A stretch of 64,000 bases of DNA from JAAOII01 sp965207945 (GTDB lineage: Bacteria; Pseudomonadota; Gammaproteobacteria; CBDBNL01; JAAOII01): assembly GCA_965207945.1 (NCBI GenBank), contig OZ242303.1, positions 124,001-188,000 on the forward strand. The letters run 5' to 3'. A program made the translations under genes and the position numbers. Positions within the stretch are counted from its first letter, which is position 1. The number at the start of each line of letters is the position of its first letter. Below, piece after piece: positions 35,235-44,199 of this stretch. Under the pieces are notes generated by a model. It searched no databases. It worked only from the letters and a program-made list of their open reading frames with translations, and was not told the origin of the DNA.

Positions 35235-37124
35235 TTATTCACTCTGGACTAAATACATTGCATGTTTACCCCAGAAATTAGGGGCAATTTTAGCTGTGTA
35301 GTGTTCACCGTATCCCCCCTCAATATGCTTATCAACTATGCGGAGGGAATGGTCATGGCATAGTTTTTCAAAATCGTTAATACTGCACAAATGAATATTG
35401 GGGGTGCTATACCACTTATAAGGTAGTAATTTAGATACTGGCATAGTGCCGCGCAACAGCAAGTACGCCCGATGACGCCAATAACTAAAATTAGGGAAAG
35501 TTATGATGGCTTTTTTGCCTATCCTTAGCATTTCTTGGATTAAAAAATCAGGGCGGCGCGCTGCTTGCAATGTGGATGTAAGCAACACAACATCAAAACT
35601 ATCATCGGGGAAGTTTGCCAAGCCCTCATCAAAGTTCTGCTCAATAACACTAACTCCTTTGCTTATGCATTCGGCTATGCATTCGGGAGATATTTCCAGA
35701 CCATAACCATTAATACTCTTGCTCTTAGTTAAGTGAGCTAATAATTCACCATCACCACAACCAAGGTCAAGGACTCTTGCTTCTGGACTAACCCAACTAG
35801 TTATTATGTTAGTTTCTTTCATATTCCAATTTCCTCCCCTATATTTTTCCTCCCCCGCATTCTGGAGGAATTTACTCACTGTATCAACATAGCGCGGTAT
35901 TGGCATAAGAAAAGAATCATGACCATCTTTTGTTTTAATGTCGCTATAGCATACTCTTTTGCCAGCTTTAATAATAGCGTCAACCATCTGTCGTGAGCTG
36001 GCTGATGAAAAACGCCAATCCGTAGTAAAAGACACCACTAAGAACGAACACTGCGTTTTGGCAATTGCCAGCGATAAATCCTCAGAGTAATCAGCGGCAG
36101 GGTCAAAATAATCTAAAGCGCGAGTCATCAAAAGGTAGGTGTTGGCATCAAATGATTCGGCAAATTTTTCTCCTTGATAATTCAAATAATTTTCCACCTC
36201 AAATTTTATGTCGGATTGTCCTGCCAGGTTTATGCTTTCCGCTGAGTCCTGTGGCGAGGCAATTGAGGGTGTCGCGGTTGAGGATGTCGCAAGGGTGTGT
36301 GTATCACCATTGGATGCATCCTGCTGCATCGCGCGACCAAACTTCTCTAACATCGCTGCCTCAGAAAGATAAGTAATGTGTCCGAGCATGCGTGCCAGCC
36401 ACACTCCCTGTTTGGGTTTAGTATTGTTTTGCAGATAATGTCCTTGGTGGAAATTGGGGTCTTTCAAAATTGCTTGACGGGCGATCTCGTTGAAAGCTAT
36501 GTTTTGAGAATGCAATTGCGAAGTTGCCGCAATTAGCAATGCGGATTTAAGCCGTTCGGGATAACTTATAGCCCATTGCAGTGCTTGCATCCCTCCCAAG
36601 CTGCCGCCCATTACTGCCGCCCAGCAATCAATTCCTAGATGGTCACTTAATAAGACCTGGCTCGCAACCCAATCCTCTACCATTACAGCAGGAAAATCTG
36701 CGCCATAATGTTTGTTGGTTTGTGGGTTTATTTCTGTAGGACCGCTACTGCCATGGCAGCCACCTATGTTATTTAGAGCTACCACATAAAACTTGTTTGT
36801 ATCCACTGCCTTGCCGGGACCTATCAATGCATCCCACCAACCAGGTTTAGTATCTTTATCGCTATGATAGCCAGCAGCGTGATGATTGCCGCTAAGGGCG
36901 TGGCATATAAGCACCGCGTTACTCCTATCCGCATTCAATTTCCCGTAGCACTCGTACATGAGTTTAAATTGCGGTAAGGTGTTTCCGCCCTTTAGCTTAA
37001 AGGGTTTGTCTATTACTACTTGCTGCGGCTTTACGATTCCTATTGACCTAGCCCCTACTGATTCAGCACCAAGTGTTATACCCATTACGTTTTTACCCAT
37101 TACGTTTTCCCTCATTACGTTCAA
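35235..37124 (-). CDS. metX: MetX-MetW fusion: homoserine O-acyltransferase joined to MetW methyltransferase-like domain
   Basis: 629 codons. Residues ~1-430 are an alpha/beta-hydrolase MetX: nucleophile Ser in MGGSLGGMQALQW, Asp in TTDWRF and His in KDGHDSFLMP. Residues ~440-629 are a complete MetW: VLDLGCGDGELLAHL, FDVVLLTSTLQAARRP, ITFPNFSYWRHRAYL. MetX acylates homoserine in methionine synthesis; MetW, normally a separate gene just downstream, supports MetX in many proteobacteria. Here there is no stop or start between them. The N-terminus has repeated NVMG units (aacgtaatgggt), so the start is uncertain. A Ser/Thr/Ala-rich insertion lies near residues 270-300. Confidence 0.9.
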   Translation of the reverse strand: MNVMRENVMGKNVMGITLGAESVGARSIGIVKPQQVVIDKPFKLKGGNTLPQFKLMYECYGKLNADRSNAVLICHALSGNHHAAGYHSDKDTKPGWWDALIGPGKAVDTNKFYVVALNNIGGCHGSSGPTEINPQTNKHYGADFPAVMVEDWVASQVLLSDHLGIDCWAAVMGGSLGGMQALQWAISYPERLKSALLIAATSQLHSQNIAFNEIARQAILKDPNFHQGHYLQNNTKPKQGVWLARMLGHITYLSEAAMLEKFGRAMQQDASNGDTHTLATSSTATPSIASPQDSAESINLAGQSDIKFEVENYLNYQGEKFAESFDANTYLLMTRALDYFDPAADYSEDLSLAIAKTQCSFLVVSFTTDWRFSSASSRQMVDAIIKAGKRVCYSDIKTKDGHDSFLMPIPRYVDTVSKFLQNAGEEKYRGGNWNMKETNIITSWVSPEARVLDLGCGDGELLAHLTKSKSINGYGLEISPECIAECISKGVSVIEQNFDEGLANFPDDSFDVVLLTSTLQAARRPDFLIQEMLRIGKKAIITFPNFSYWRHRAYLLLRGTMPVSKLLPYKWYSTPNIHLCSINDFEKLCHDHSLRIVDKHIEGGYGEHYTAKIAPNFWGKHAMYLVQSE

Positions 37125-37404
37125 GGGTATTTATGTTAATCCCTTTGTCCAAAATCTCATATAGCATCCCGTTATTTTACAGGAAATTATCTGCAGTATC
37201 TTATATAAGGTCCCGCTGGTATAAGCCGCCTACATAACCCGCCCATATAACCACCACCTACAGCAGAAGCTATGTCGTAAGCCTAGGGCGAGTTGGAGCG
37301 TCTCTACAAGTTACTGGTAAAGTGAATAGCAAATGAATGCTCCCCCTGCCCCTCAAGCCCCCCCTCCATCAAGCCCCCCCCCTAATAATTATGAGGGTTG
37401 GTGC
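37125..37404. other. Intergenic region between hfq and metXW with C-tracts
   Basis: 280 bases. It contains two long C runs on the plus strand (7 at 37358-37364, 9 at 37374-37382) separated by tccatcaag. On the minus strand these are G-tracts after the hfq stop. No promoter, SAM-riboswitch fold or ORF was recognised. The G-tracts could form a quadruplex in hfq-metX readthrough RNA. Confidence 0.4.
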
Positions 37405-37629
37405 TTAGTCGTAACGAGGTTTGTTAGGAACAGGCATTATAGTAGCAATAGCTGATGAGCGGATTAATTGTTGTGATATTTCGTTGAGAAGTATAATTGA
37501 TTGTTCATCAAACTCCCCAATGATTCCACGCAACTTGATTCCGTTTATCAAGTATATGCTTACCTCTCTTTTTTCTCCGTGTAAGAGGCCTAGAAATTTA
37601 TTATTTATAGTTGATAATTGTTCGTCCAT
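37405..37629 (-). CDS. hfq: Divergent Hfq-family RNA chaperone
   Basis: 74 codons with a clear Sm fold: FLGLLHGEKREVSIYLINGI, KLRGIIGEFDEQ, AIATIMP. Hfq hexamers pair small RNAs with mRNAs. The Sm2 motif, usually YKHAIST, reads IRSSAIA: both the Lys and the His of the conserved KH pair are Ser. One extra residue occurs in the loop after FDEQ, and the C-terminal tail is only a few residues. It is not next to miaA or hflX, the usual neighbours. It may be a second, specialised paralogue or the only, diverged Hfq; the window cannot tell. Confidence 0.8.
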   Translation of the reverse strand: MDEQLSTINNKFLGLLHGEKREVSIYLINGIKLRGIIGEFDEQSIILLNEISQQLIRSSAIATIMPVPNKPRYD

Positions 37630-37996
37630 AATAAAGTTAGTATGTTATTTTTTAGACGTAATCTTAAAAAATATGTAATAAGTTTACGCCGTTATATTTA
37701 ATGTTAGTATTGTATAAAATATTTATATTCTATAAGTTTTTTATTATACTCGTTTTTACATTTATCCCTTGATTTTTATACGTTTCTGCCAGTTTTTATT
37801 TTATATTTTTCAACCATTTTTTAATTAAAATAAGTTTGAAAATTACATTTAATCGCATAGCATTTTTATATTCCTCACGCCTTTATATGTCTGTATCGCA
37901 TGCCTGTGTCGTAAGTTCAAAGTAGAAGGCAAAGAATAATGTATAATTGGGGAATGGAATATTTACAGGCAAAGGCAAACATAAAGTCAATTAACA
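37630..37996. other. AT-rich divergent region between hfq and purD
   Basis: 367 bases, strongly AT-rich with many T runs, no convincing ORF. A TATAAT at 37942-37947 lies 49 bases before purD and is the likely -10 of that gene, although no good -35 is at normal spacing. No stable RNA fold was recognised by eye. Confidence 0.4.
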
Positions 37997-39382
37997 ATGA
38001 GCAAAACTAAATTTCTTATTGTCGGTGCTGGAGGAAGGGAAAGTTCTTTTGCAGTCAAACTTATGGAGGATAGCGCGGTTTATGCGGTAATTGACCATGA
38101 AAACCCTACGATTATTGATGCCGCCAAGCAGTCGGGCGGAGCATATTTAATTGGTGATTCAAGTAACCCTGATATTGTTACACAATTTGCGTTACAGCAA
38201 TCTGTAGGTTATGTTTTCGTTAGCTCCGATAATCCATTAGCCAACGGAGTTGTGGACGAACTACTAAAGCATTCAATCAAAGCCATCGGCGGCACCAAAG
38301 AGGCAACACGTATAGAATGGGATAAGGTCTATTCCATGGAAATGATGCAAGAAATATGCCCACAACAAACTCCTTTTTTTATTGTTGTTTCGCAGAAAGA
38401 AGAATTAGAAGAAGCGATTAGGGCTTTTAAAGAACGTAATTTGGAAATGGTTGTTAAACCTCAAGGACTAACTGGAGGGAAAGGGGTTAAAGTAATGCCT
38501 CTTCATTTGCCAACTTATGATGCTTGTGGCGAATATGCGGAACAATTATTGCAAGATAGACAAAATGAAAAAGTATTGTTAGTTGAAAAAATTAAGGGAT
38601 TAGAATTTACCATAATGGGCATTACTGATGGTAAAAATCTTGTGTTATCTCCAGCCAGTTATGATTATCCCTTTCGTTATGAAGGAGATACTGGACCTGG
38701 GACTGGAGGAATGGGGTGCTTTACAGATGCTGGAAAACGACTCCCTTTTATGTCGGAGGATGACTTAGCTACCTGTCGGGATATTATGCAAAAAATCATT
38801 AACAAAATGAAGGAAGACGGTTTATTTTTTAATGGGGTATTAAATGGCGGGTTTTTCAAAAGTGACAAGGGCATACAGTTTATGGAATTTAACGGGCGAT
38901 TTGGCGACCCGGAAGGCATTAACGTGCTATCTGTAATGGATTCATCCTTTTCAGAACTTCTCAAGGATATATGGCATCAACGTCTTAATGAGAATAGCAT
39001 TAAATTTCTTAACAAAGCCAGTGTTGTAAAGTATCTTGTTGCTAAAGATTACCCAAACCCCAGCCCAGAATCCATTCGCTATACTTTTGATTTTAAACGA
39101 GCAGAGAGTATGGGGGTTACTGTTTTAGCTGCTCATACACAAAGAGTGGCAGAAGGAGTGGCAGAAGGAATGGATGATTCTTCATATTGGGAAACTTTAA
39201 AAAGGTCAAGAGTTTTAGCGGTTGTCGCCGTTTCTGATAGTATAGCTGAGGCATCCGAACTCGTCAATCTGGCTATAGAAAAATGCTTACAAGGAGATCT
39301 GCAAGAAGAACTCCAAGAAAAATCCCAAGAAAAGTTGGAGTATCGTAAAGATATTGGCATCTTTTACCCCGAACTAAAGTAG
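37997..39382 (+). CDS. purD: Phosphoribosylamine-glycine ligase-like ATP-grasp enzyme, divergent
   Basis: 461 codons, longer than the usual ~425. ATP-grasp and GARS features are present: IVGAGGRES at the N-terminus, VVKPQGLTGGKGVKV, DTGPGTGGMGCFTDAG and FNGRFGDPEGINVLSVMD. The enzyme makes glycinamide ribonucleotide in purine synthesis. The form PEGINVL (where common bacterial enzymes have PETQ or similar) and other positions look closer to archaeal-type PurD, hinting at transfer. Acidic QEELQEKSQEKL repeats lie near the C-terminus. It is not beside purH or other purine genes. Confidence 0.85.
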   Translation: MSKTKFLIVGAGGRESSFAVKLMEDSAVYAVIDHENPTIIDAAKQSGGAYLIGDSSNPDIVTQFALQQSVGYVFVSSDNPLANGVVDELLKHSIKAIGGTKEATRIEWDKVYSMEMMQEICPQQTPFFIVVSQKEELEEAIRAFKERNLEMVVKPQGLTGGKGVKVMPLHLPTYDACGEYAEQLLQDRQNEKVLLVEKIKGLEFTIMGITDGKNLVLSPASYDYPFRYEGDTGPGTGGMGCFTDAGKRLPFMSEDDLATCRDIMQKIINKMKEDGLFFNGVLNGGFFKSDKGIQFMEFNGRFGDPEGINVLSVMDSSFSELLKDIWHQRLNENSIKFLNKASVVKYLVAKDYPNPSPESIRYTFDFKRAESMGVTVLAAHTQRVAEGVAEGMDDSSYWETLKRSRVLAVVAVSDSIAEASELVNLAIEKCLQGDLQEELQEKSQEKLEYRKDIGIFYPELK

Positions 39383-39485
39383 AGTATAATTTAACCAATT
39401 ATTATTGATGGCATAATTATTGAACTTTTAATAATTCTTATGTAATATGCCTAATTTATACAATAATTTATAAGATATTGATGCA

Positions 39486-40298
39486 ATGAAATTTATTTTT
39501 TACTTTTTGATTATAGTTAATGCCGCATTTTTAATGCTGAACTGGGAATCATTTAATGGCGCGCCAAAAACAGGTGAGGGCAATCAAGTAAGAGCGGGGG
39601 AATCATTGACATTAATTGGTGAAAAACAAATCCCCGCCTCTGCTCGTCAACAAGAATTGCCGGTATCTCGCCCAAATGACCTAACAAGGTTTATTGATGG
39701 GGCGTTAGCTTTTCTATCAACTTTATGGACATCATTTTGGGATCTAGTGCGCGATAAACCGCAGGAATTACCTACTCCCGCAGTTATCCCCGAATCAGTG
39801 ACTTATTGTTTTGTCATAGGCGATTATTTAAGTCCACAGAATGCATTAGCGGACAAAAGAAAGCTCTTGGCTGAAGATATAGAAACCACTCTTAGCAGTG
39901 AGGAAAAACAACAGAAATCATCAGGTTCATACAGAGTGGAAACCCATGTGCGTTCCAACTTAGATATTGCTAAGAAATTTTCTGATGTGCTAAGTGGTGA
40001 GGGTATCCCTAATACTATTAAAGAAAATCCGCCCATAGGATATTTGTTGGTTAGCAGAAGTTATAATTCGCGCGATAAAGCGCAGGCGATTGATAAAAAG
40101 ATTAGGAGAATAGGGCTGTCATCATATATAAAGGGCGTCCCTGGCAGCGGTCCCAGCAGCGCTTCTGGCGCAACAACTACTACATATAAGTTGCGCATAA
40201 CAGGAAAATCTGCTACAAAATGGAATGAAATTGGCAGAATCCTTGCAACCCAGCTGTATTCTGGGGTGAAAGCGAGACGATTATCCCAATGTCCTTAA
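39486..40298 (+). CDS. Membrane-anchored SPOR-like protein
   Basis: 270 codons. One N-terminal transmembrane helix (residues 1-19), a Pro/Ser/Glu linker, then a periplasmic part with a SPOR-like pattern: YCFVIGDYLSPQNALADKRK and YLLVSRSYNSRDKAQAIDKK ... LSSYIKG. SPOR domains bind denuded septal peptidoglycan. The fit is partial, so the call is tentative. It stands alone between purD and rpoZ, about 100 bases from purD. Confidence 0.55.
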   Translation: MKFIFYFLIIVNAAFLMLNWESFNGAPKTGEGNQVRAGESLTLIGEKQIPASARQQELPVSRPNDLTRFIDGALAFLSTLWTSFWDLVRDKPQELPTPAVIPESVTYCFVIGDYLSPQNALADKRKLLAEDIETTLSSEEKQQKSSGSYRVETHVRSNLDIAKKFSDVLSGEGIPNTIKENPPIGYLLVSRSYNSRDKAQAIDKKIRRIGLSSYIKGVPGSGPSSASGATTTTYKLRITGKSATKWNEIGRILATQLYSGVKARRLSQCP

Positions 40299-40342
40299 GG
40301 CATCCTTGAGGCATCCTTGAGGCATCCTTGAAAGTATCCTTA
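40296..40342 (+). repeat. Tandem 11-base repeat after the SPOR-like gene
   Basis: gaggcatcctt is repeated about three times, with degenerate copies on both sides (taaggcatcctt, aaagtatcctt). Each unit has a tiny AAGG/CCTT symmetry. A T-run follows only about 20 bases later, so terminator function is doubtful. Confidence 0.6.
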
Positions 40343-40436
40343 GTCACTTACAGTTTTTTTGTAATATTTGATTAAATTACGCAATAATATTGTAAAATAG
40401 AGGACATTTTAATTATTACTTATTATTAAATAAATT

Positions 40437-41165
40437 ATGGCAAGAATTACAGTTGATGACTGTCTAAAAAACGTAAAAAATCGTTTTGAATTGGTGCATA
40501 TTGCAGCGGAACGAACCCGCCAGCTTGAAGAACGTGGGGACCAAAGCTTACTGGAGAGTCAAGGAGATAGGAATACATTAGTTGCTTTGCGCGAAATAGC
40601 GGAAGGTCATGTGGGAGATGAAATTCTGGAGAAATTTGTGCAGATGTTTGGCAAGAGCGAGTTTAGCAGCCAAGAAGATATGGAGCGTTCTATTCAAAAT
40701 ATGGCGCAAGAAGAACTTAAGGATAGAGAGCTCAAAGCACTCAAGGAAAAAGAAGAGTTAGAGCAAGAACTTTTAGCAGCAGATAATAAAGGAGCTGTCA
40801 AGAAAAAAAGAGGCAGACCACCTTTGGCTGATAAATTATCCAGTGCTGTTGTGGAGCAAAAAGATAATCAAGAAGGCGCAGGATTAGATGCGGGCGACGC
40901 TGAACTTACGTTGAGTGAGCAAGAGAAAGCACAAATATTAGCTGCTATTTCTGAAGATACCTCCCAGACAAGCAAACCATCCGCTAAGGAAGATAATGCA
41001 GAAGTAACAGCAGAAGCAGATTCCGCTAAGGAAGATAATGCAGAAGTAACAGCAGAAGCAGATTCCACTGAGGATGATAATGCAGAAGTAACCGCAGAAG
41101 CAGATTCCACTAAGGATGATAATACGAAAGTAACCGCAGAAGCAGATTCCACTATTAAATCTTAG
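40437..41165 (+). CDS. rpoZ: RNA polymerase omega subunit with AT-hook-like motif and acidic repeat tail
   Basis: 242 codons, against about 90 for normal omega. Residues 1-60 are a good omega domain: MARITVDDCLKNVKNRFELV, AAERTRQLE and NTLVALREIAEG. Residues ~60-115 are a charged coiled-coil stretch. Around 120-130 is KKKRGRPPL, which contains the RGRP core of an AT-hook. The C-terminal ~60 residues are four copies of a 14-residue unit ending EVTAEADS. Omega stabilises beta' and, in E. coli, helps form a ppGpp site; the neighbour is spoT, as usual. The extension could add DNA binding, but no such omega is established to my knowledge. Confidence 0.88.
   Translation: MARITVDDCLKNVKNRFELVHIAAERTRQLEERGDQSLLESQGDRNTLVALREIAEGHVGDEILEKFVQMFGKSEFSSQEDMERSIQNMAQEELKDRELKALKEKEELEQELLAADNKGAVKKKRGRPPLADKLSSAVVEQKDNQEGAGLDAGDAELTLSEQEKAQILAAISEDTSQTSKPSAKEDNAEVTAEADSAKEDNAEVTAEADSTEDDNAEVTAEADSTKDDNTKVTAEADSTIKS
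40978..41158 (+). repeat. 42-base in-frame repeat in the rpoZ tail
   Basis: Four tandem copies of a unit beginning gctaaggaagataatgcag and ending gcagaagcagattcc, encoding an acidic 14-residue motif. The copies differ at a few positions, so the array is older than the perfect era array. Confidence 0.85.
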
Positions 41166-41178
41166 ATTTCAACTTCCT

Positions 41179-43410
41179 TTGCTGCTGAGTCGCAGCACAG
41201 ATAAGGACCCTCAATTACCTGATGTTGTAGTTAAGGATTTGCGCAAAAAATTGCGCATCTATATGCCGCGTAAGGATAGGGTAACTGTTATGCTTGCCTA
41301 TCGCTATGCAGCTCAAGCTCACCGTCATCAAAAAAGACACTCTGGCGAGCCCTATATCACTCATTCTATAGCTGTAGCATCCAGTATTGCAGATATGAAG
41401 CTGGGAGTAGATGCAGTGAGTGCTGCTTTATTGCATGATGTTGTAGAAGATACGGATATTGAACTCAGTCAAATCAAAGAAAGGTTTGGCGAAAATACCG
41501 CCAGCATGGTGGAGGGACTTACCAAGCTTAGCAGCATCAAAGATAAAGACATAAGCAACCGCATTAGCGCGAGTCAATCAGAAAACTTTCAAAAGTTGGT
41601 GCTTGCCACTGCAAAAGATATGAGGGTCATCCTCATAAAATTTGCTGATAGATTACACAATCTAAGAACAGCAAAGGTCTTGACGCCTTCAAGGAGGAAA
41701 AGGATGGCAAGAGAGACAATGGCGATTTATGCCCCATTGGCGAATCGCTTGGGCATGGAAAGTTTGAGAATACAATTGGAAGATTTAAGCTTTGCCGCCG
41801 CATACCCTATGCGTTATGAATTAGTGAAGAATGCGGTTCAGCAAGAACGCTCGTTTCGTCAAGATTACATTACCAAATCCATTAATACCATTAAAAAAGA
41901 ACTTAAAAAGCATGGATTAAAGTGCCAAGTAGTTGGCAGACGCAAGAATCTTGCAGGTATATATAACAAAATGAGTTTGCGTTCCAGTGATTGGCTGGAT
42001 TATGATACTCCATCAGCAGATGATAGGAAGTCCTTGCAGGAAATAATGGATGTCTACGGGGCTCGTATTATTGTTGGCAAGGTTGCCGATTGTTATACTG
42101 CTCTTGGCATTATGCATTCGCTATTTAATCCAGTTAATACAAGATTTAAGGACTATATAGCCAACCCTAAGAAAAATGGTTACCAATCGTTGCACACAAC
42201 ACTGGTAGGACCAAATGGCTTTCCGTTAGAGATTCAGATACGTACTGATGCTATGCAAGAAGTTGCTGAGACCGGCATAGCAGCCCACTTTCTATACAAG
42301 AATGGTTCTGCTGATTCTGCCAGGTTATTTAGTTGGTTACAAAATCTGGCGCAATTACAAAGTGAAGCACAAAGTACCAGTGATTTTATGGAAAAGGCAC
42401 GTCAAGAATTCTCTCTTAACGAAATATTTGTTTATACTCCAGATGGTGACTTGATTAGCTTGCCAGAAAGAGCTACTCCCGTGGATTTTGCTTACGCGGT
42501 GCATACTGATTTGGGCGCTAAGTGCATTGCTTGTGAAGTGGATAGAGTGCCAGCTCCTTTGAACACTTGTTTGCAAACTGGGCAGGTGATTAAGATTATC
42601 AGCGATCCTGCTAGTTCTCCTGATTTATCTTGGAGTTCCTCTGCGGTTACGCCTAAGGCATTAAGCCATATAGCTCATTATGCGCAAATGGAGAAGAATA
42701 CCGATATCTATGGCTTAGGGGAAAAGCTGCTCAATGATGCTTTGGTTAATCACTATCAATCGGATATTAAAGCAATAACGGAAGAAAATTGGGATGACTA
42801 CCTTAAAAAGCATAAACTTTCCAGTAAAAATGAACTATATGAACGACTGAGTATGGGCGACATTACACCATTGGTTGCTGCCGCTTATTTGCTTCCGTCT
42901 GATAATGCCAATAAAGGTAAAAACGGCAATAATCGCAAATCAGCTAAGCAAGCATCTACTGGAGCTTCTCTTGGAATTCATAAACAAAGGGTTATGATTA
43001 AATATGCCAGATGTTGCCGTCCTATCCCTGGTGATTCTATAGTAGCAATATCCACCAAACAGGATGGAATTCACGTTCACTGCGCCGATTGTCATAATGT
43101 GAAAGAAAAAAGTAAAAAAGGACAGGAAAAATTTATGCCCGCCCATTGGGAGGAGGAAATGGAACAAGGAGAGTTCCCTGTTAGCATTCGCTGTGAGACG
43201 GGTAATCTGAGTGATGTGATGAGCAGAATAGTTACAGTGCTTGGTGGTAGCGGTATAGGTGTCCAAGAGATAACCACTGAACATAGCACTGTGAATTTAA
43301 AGGTGCTAGCGATTACAATGTTAGTGCGTGATAGAGAGCATCTTGCCAGCACAATCCGCAAGCTTAAAGTTATTAAGGATATAACACGTATCAGCAGGCT
43401 ATATAGCTAA
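41179..43410 (+). CDS. spoT: Bifunctional (p)ppGpp synthetase/hydrolase SpoT
   Basis: 743 codons from TTG 41179, 13 bases after rpoZ; no ATG is available earlier. Domain order is HD hydrolase (LLHDVVEDTDIELSQI and FADRLHNLRTA), RelA/SpoT synthetase (RFKDYIANPKKNGYQSLHTT), TGS (EIFVYTPDGDLISLPE) and a C-terminal ACT domain (VSIRCETGNLSDVMSRIV). The HD motif is intact, so it should hydrolyse ppGpp, unlike RelA. A CC motif (YARCCRPIPGD) is in the zinc-finger/helical region. rpoZ-spoT is a conserved pair. Confidence 0.95.
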   Translation: MLLSRSTDKDPQLPDVVVKDLRKKLRIYMPRKDRVTVMLAYRYAAQAHRHQKRHSGEPYITHSIAVASSIADMKLGVDAVSAALLHDVVEDTDIELSQIKERFGENTASMVEGLTKLSSIKDKDISNRISASQSENFQKLVLATAKDMRVILIKFADRLHNLRTAKVLTPSRRKRMARETMAIYAPLANRLGMESLRIQLEDLSFAAAYPMRYELVKNAVQQERSFRQDYITKSINTIKKELKKHGLKCQVVGRRKNLAGIYNKMSLRSSDWLDYDTPSADDRKSLQEIMDVYGARIIVGKVADCYTALGIMHSLFNPVNTRFKDYIANPKKNGYQSLHTTLVGPNGFPLEIQIRTDAMQEVAETGIAAHFLYKNGSADSARLFSWLQNLAQLQSEAQSTSDFMEKARQEFSLNEIFVYTPDGDLISLPERATPVDFAYAVHTDLGAKCIACEVDRVPAPLNTCLQTGQVIKIISDPASSPDLSWSSSAVTPKALSHIAHYAQMEKNTDIYGLGEKLLNDALVNHYQSDIKAITEENWDDYLKKHKLSSKNELYERLSMGDITPLVAAAYLLPSDNANKGKNGNNRKSAKQASTGASLGIHKQRVMIKYARCCRPIPGDSIVAISTKQDGIHVHCADCHNVKEKSKKGQEKFMPAHWEEEMEQGEFPVSIRCETGNLSDVMSRIVTVLGGSGIGVQEITTEHSTVNLKVLAITMLVRDREHLASTIRKLKVIKDITRISRLYS

Positions 43411-43435
43411 CGCTTGCGCCACATAAACAATACGG

Positions 43436-43535
43436 TGCATGAATACTTGCGATGCAGGTCTGTAGGGGCGGAGCTGCGCTCCGCCCGCAAAATGCCTAAA
43501 ACTTGCGACACACCATCGGAATGCTCGCTAAAACT
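43436..43535 (+). repeat. Dispersed palindromic repeat, copy 2
   Basis: Perfect 9-bp hairpin GGGCGGAGC-tgc-GCTCCGCCC at 43466-43486 with the same flanks as copy 1 (tgcgatgcaggtctgta before; cgcaaaatgcctaaaacttg after). It fills the gap between convergent spoT and the LysE gene and touches the end of the latter. Confidence 0.85.
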
Positions 43536-44187
43536 GGGGCTGTGGGGCAAATATTAATAACAAAAACGCCATTATCGCCAACATAATTGCAGAACCTTTT
43601 TCCAGTATTGATATATGCTTTTGCAACAGGGCTCTCATTTTGCCCCCCACTATATAAGCTAAACAAGCAAAATAAGCTGCAGTGGCAACTGCCATATAAA
43701 CTCCATAACTAATCTGCAACAACAAAGGACTTTCATTTACTAATAGCAGATATACAGATAAAAAGAATATTGTCGCCTTTACATTTAACGCATTGGTTAA
43801 AAAACCAACCTTATATGCTTGCCACAAAGAAGGGGTGTCTTTGCCAGCGTCTTTGTTAGCGTCTTTATCATTTATGTTGAGTAGCTTTGATGAGTTTGAT
43901 GAACCAGATTTCCAGCCAAGCCAAGCAATATAAAATAAATAAGCAGCGCCAGCTAACTTAAATATATTAAATACCAAAGCATTGGTGGCAATTATTAGCC
44001 CTAACCCCATGATTGAATAGAAAACATGCACCAAAATGCCGCTGCCAATGCCGACGGCAACCGCAGCTGCTACCATAGTTCCATAGCGAATGCTATAACG
44101 AAAGACCACGGCAAAATCTGGTCCTGGGCTGGAAACCGCAATAAGATGGGCGCTTGCCACAGCTAAAAATATTTCAATCTCACTCAT
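43528..44187 (-). CDS. LysE/RhtB-family amino acid exporter
   Basis: 219 codons from ATG 44187 (MSEIEIFLAV); ATG 44193 also fits. About six hydrophobic segments and the family opening ISSPGPDF-like AVSSPGPDFAVVFRYSI, then NALVFNIFKLAGAAYLFYIA. A polar Asp/Lys-rich insertion (NDKDANKDAGKD) interrupts the middle loop. It would export amino acids or homoserine lactones. The gene lies between two directly oriented copies of the palindromic repeat, so it may be a captured cassette. Confidence 0.85.
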   Translation of the reverse strand: MSEIEIFLAVASAHLIAVSSPGPDFAVVFRYSIRYGTMVAAAVAVGIGSGILVHVFYSIMGLGLIIATNALVFNIFKLAGAAYLFYIAWLGWKSGSSNSSKLLNINDKDANKDAGKDTPSLWQAYKVGFLTNALNVKATIFFLSVYLLLVNESPLLLQISYGVYMAVATAAYFACLAYIVGGKMRALLQKHISILEKGSAIMLAIMAFLLLIFAPQPQF

Positions 44188-44199
44188 TGGCACATTATA

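Noticed and set aside
37125..37404. SAM riboswitch before metXW
   Set aside because: No kink-turn or conserved SAM-I/SAM-II core was recognised by eye; it would need a covariance search.
40296..40342. Intrinsic terminator after the SPOR-like gene
   Set aside because: The stem is only four bases per unit and the T-run is about 20 bases away.
41179..43410. RelA instead of SpoT
   Set aside because: The HD motif HDVVEDTD is intact and the gene is beside rpoZ, both pointing to SpoT.
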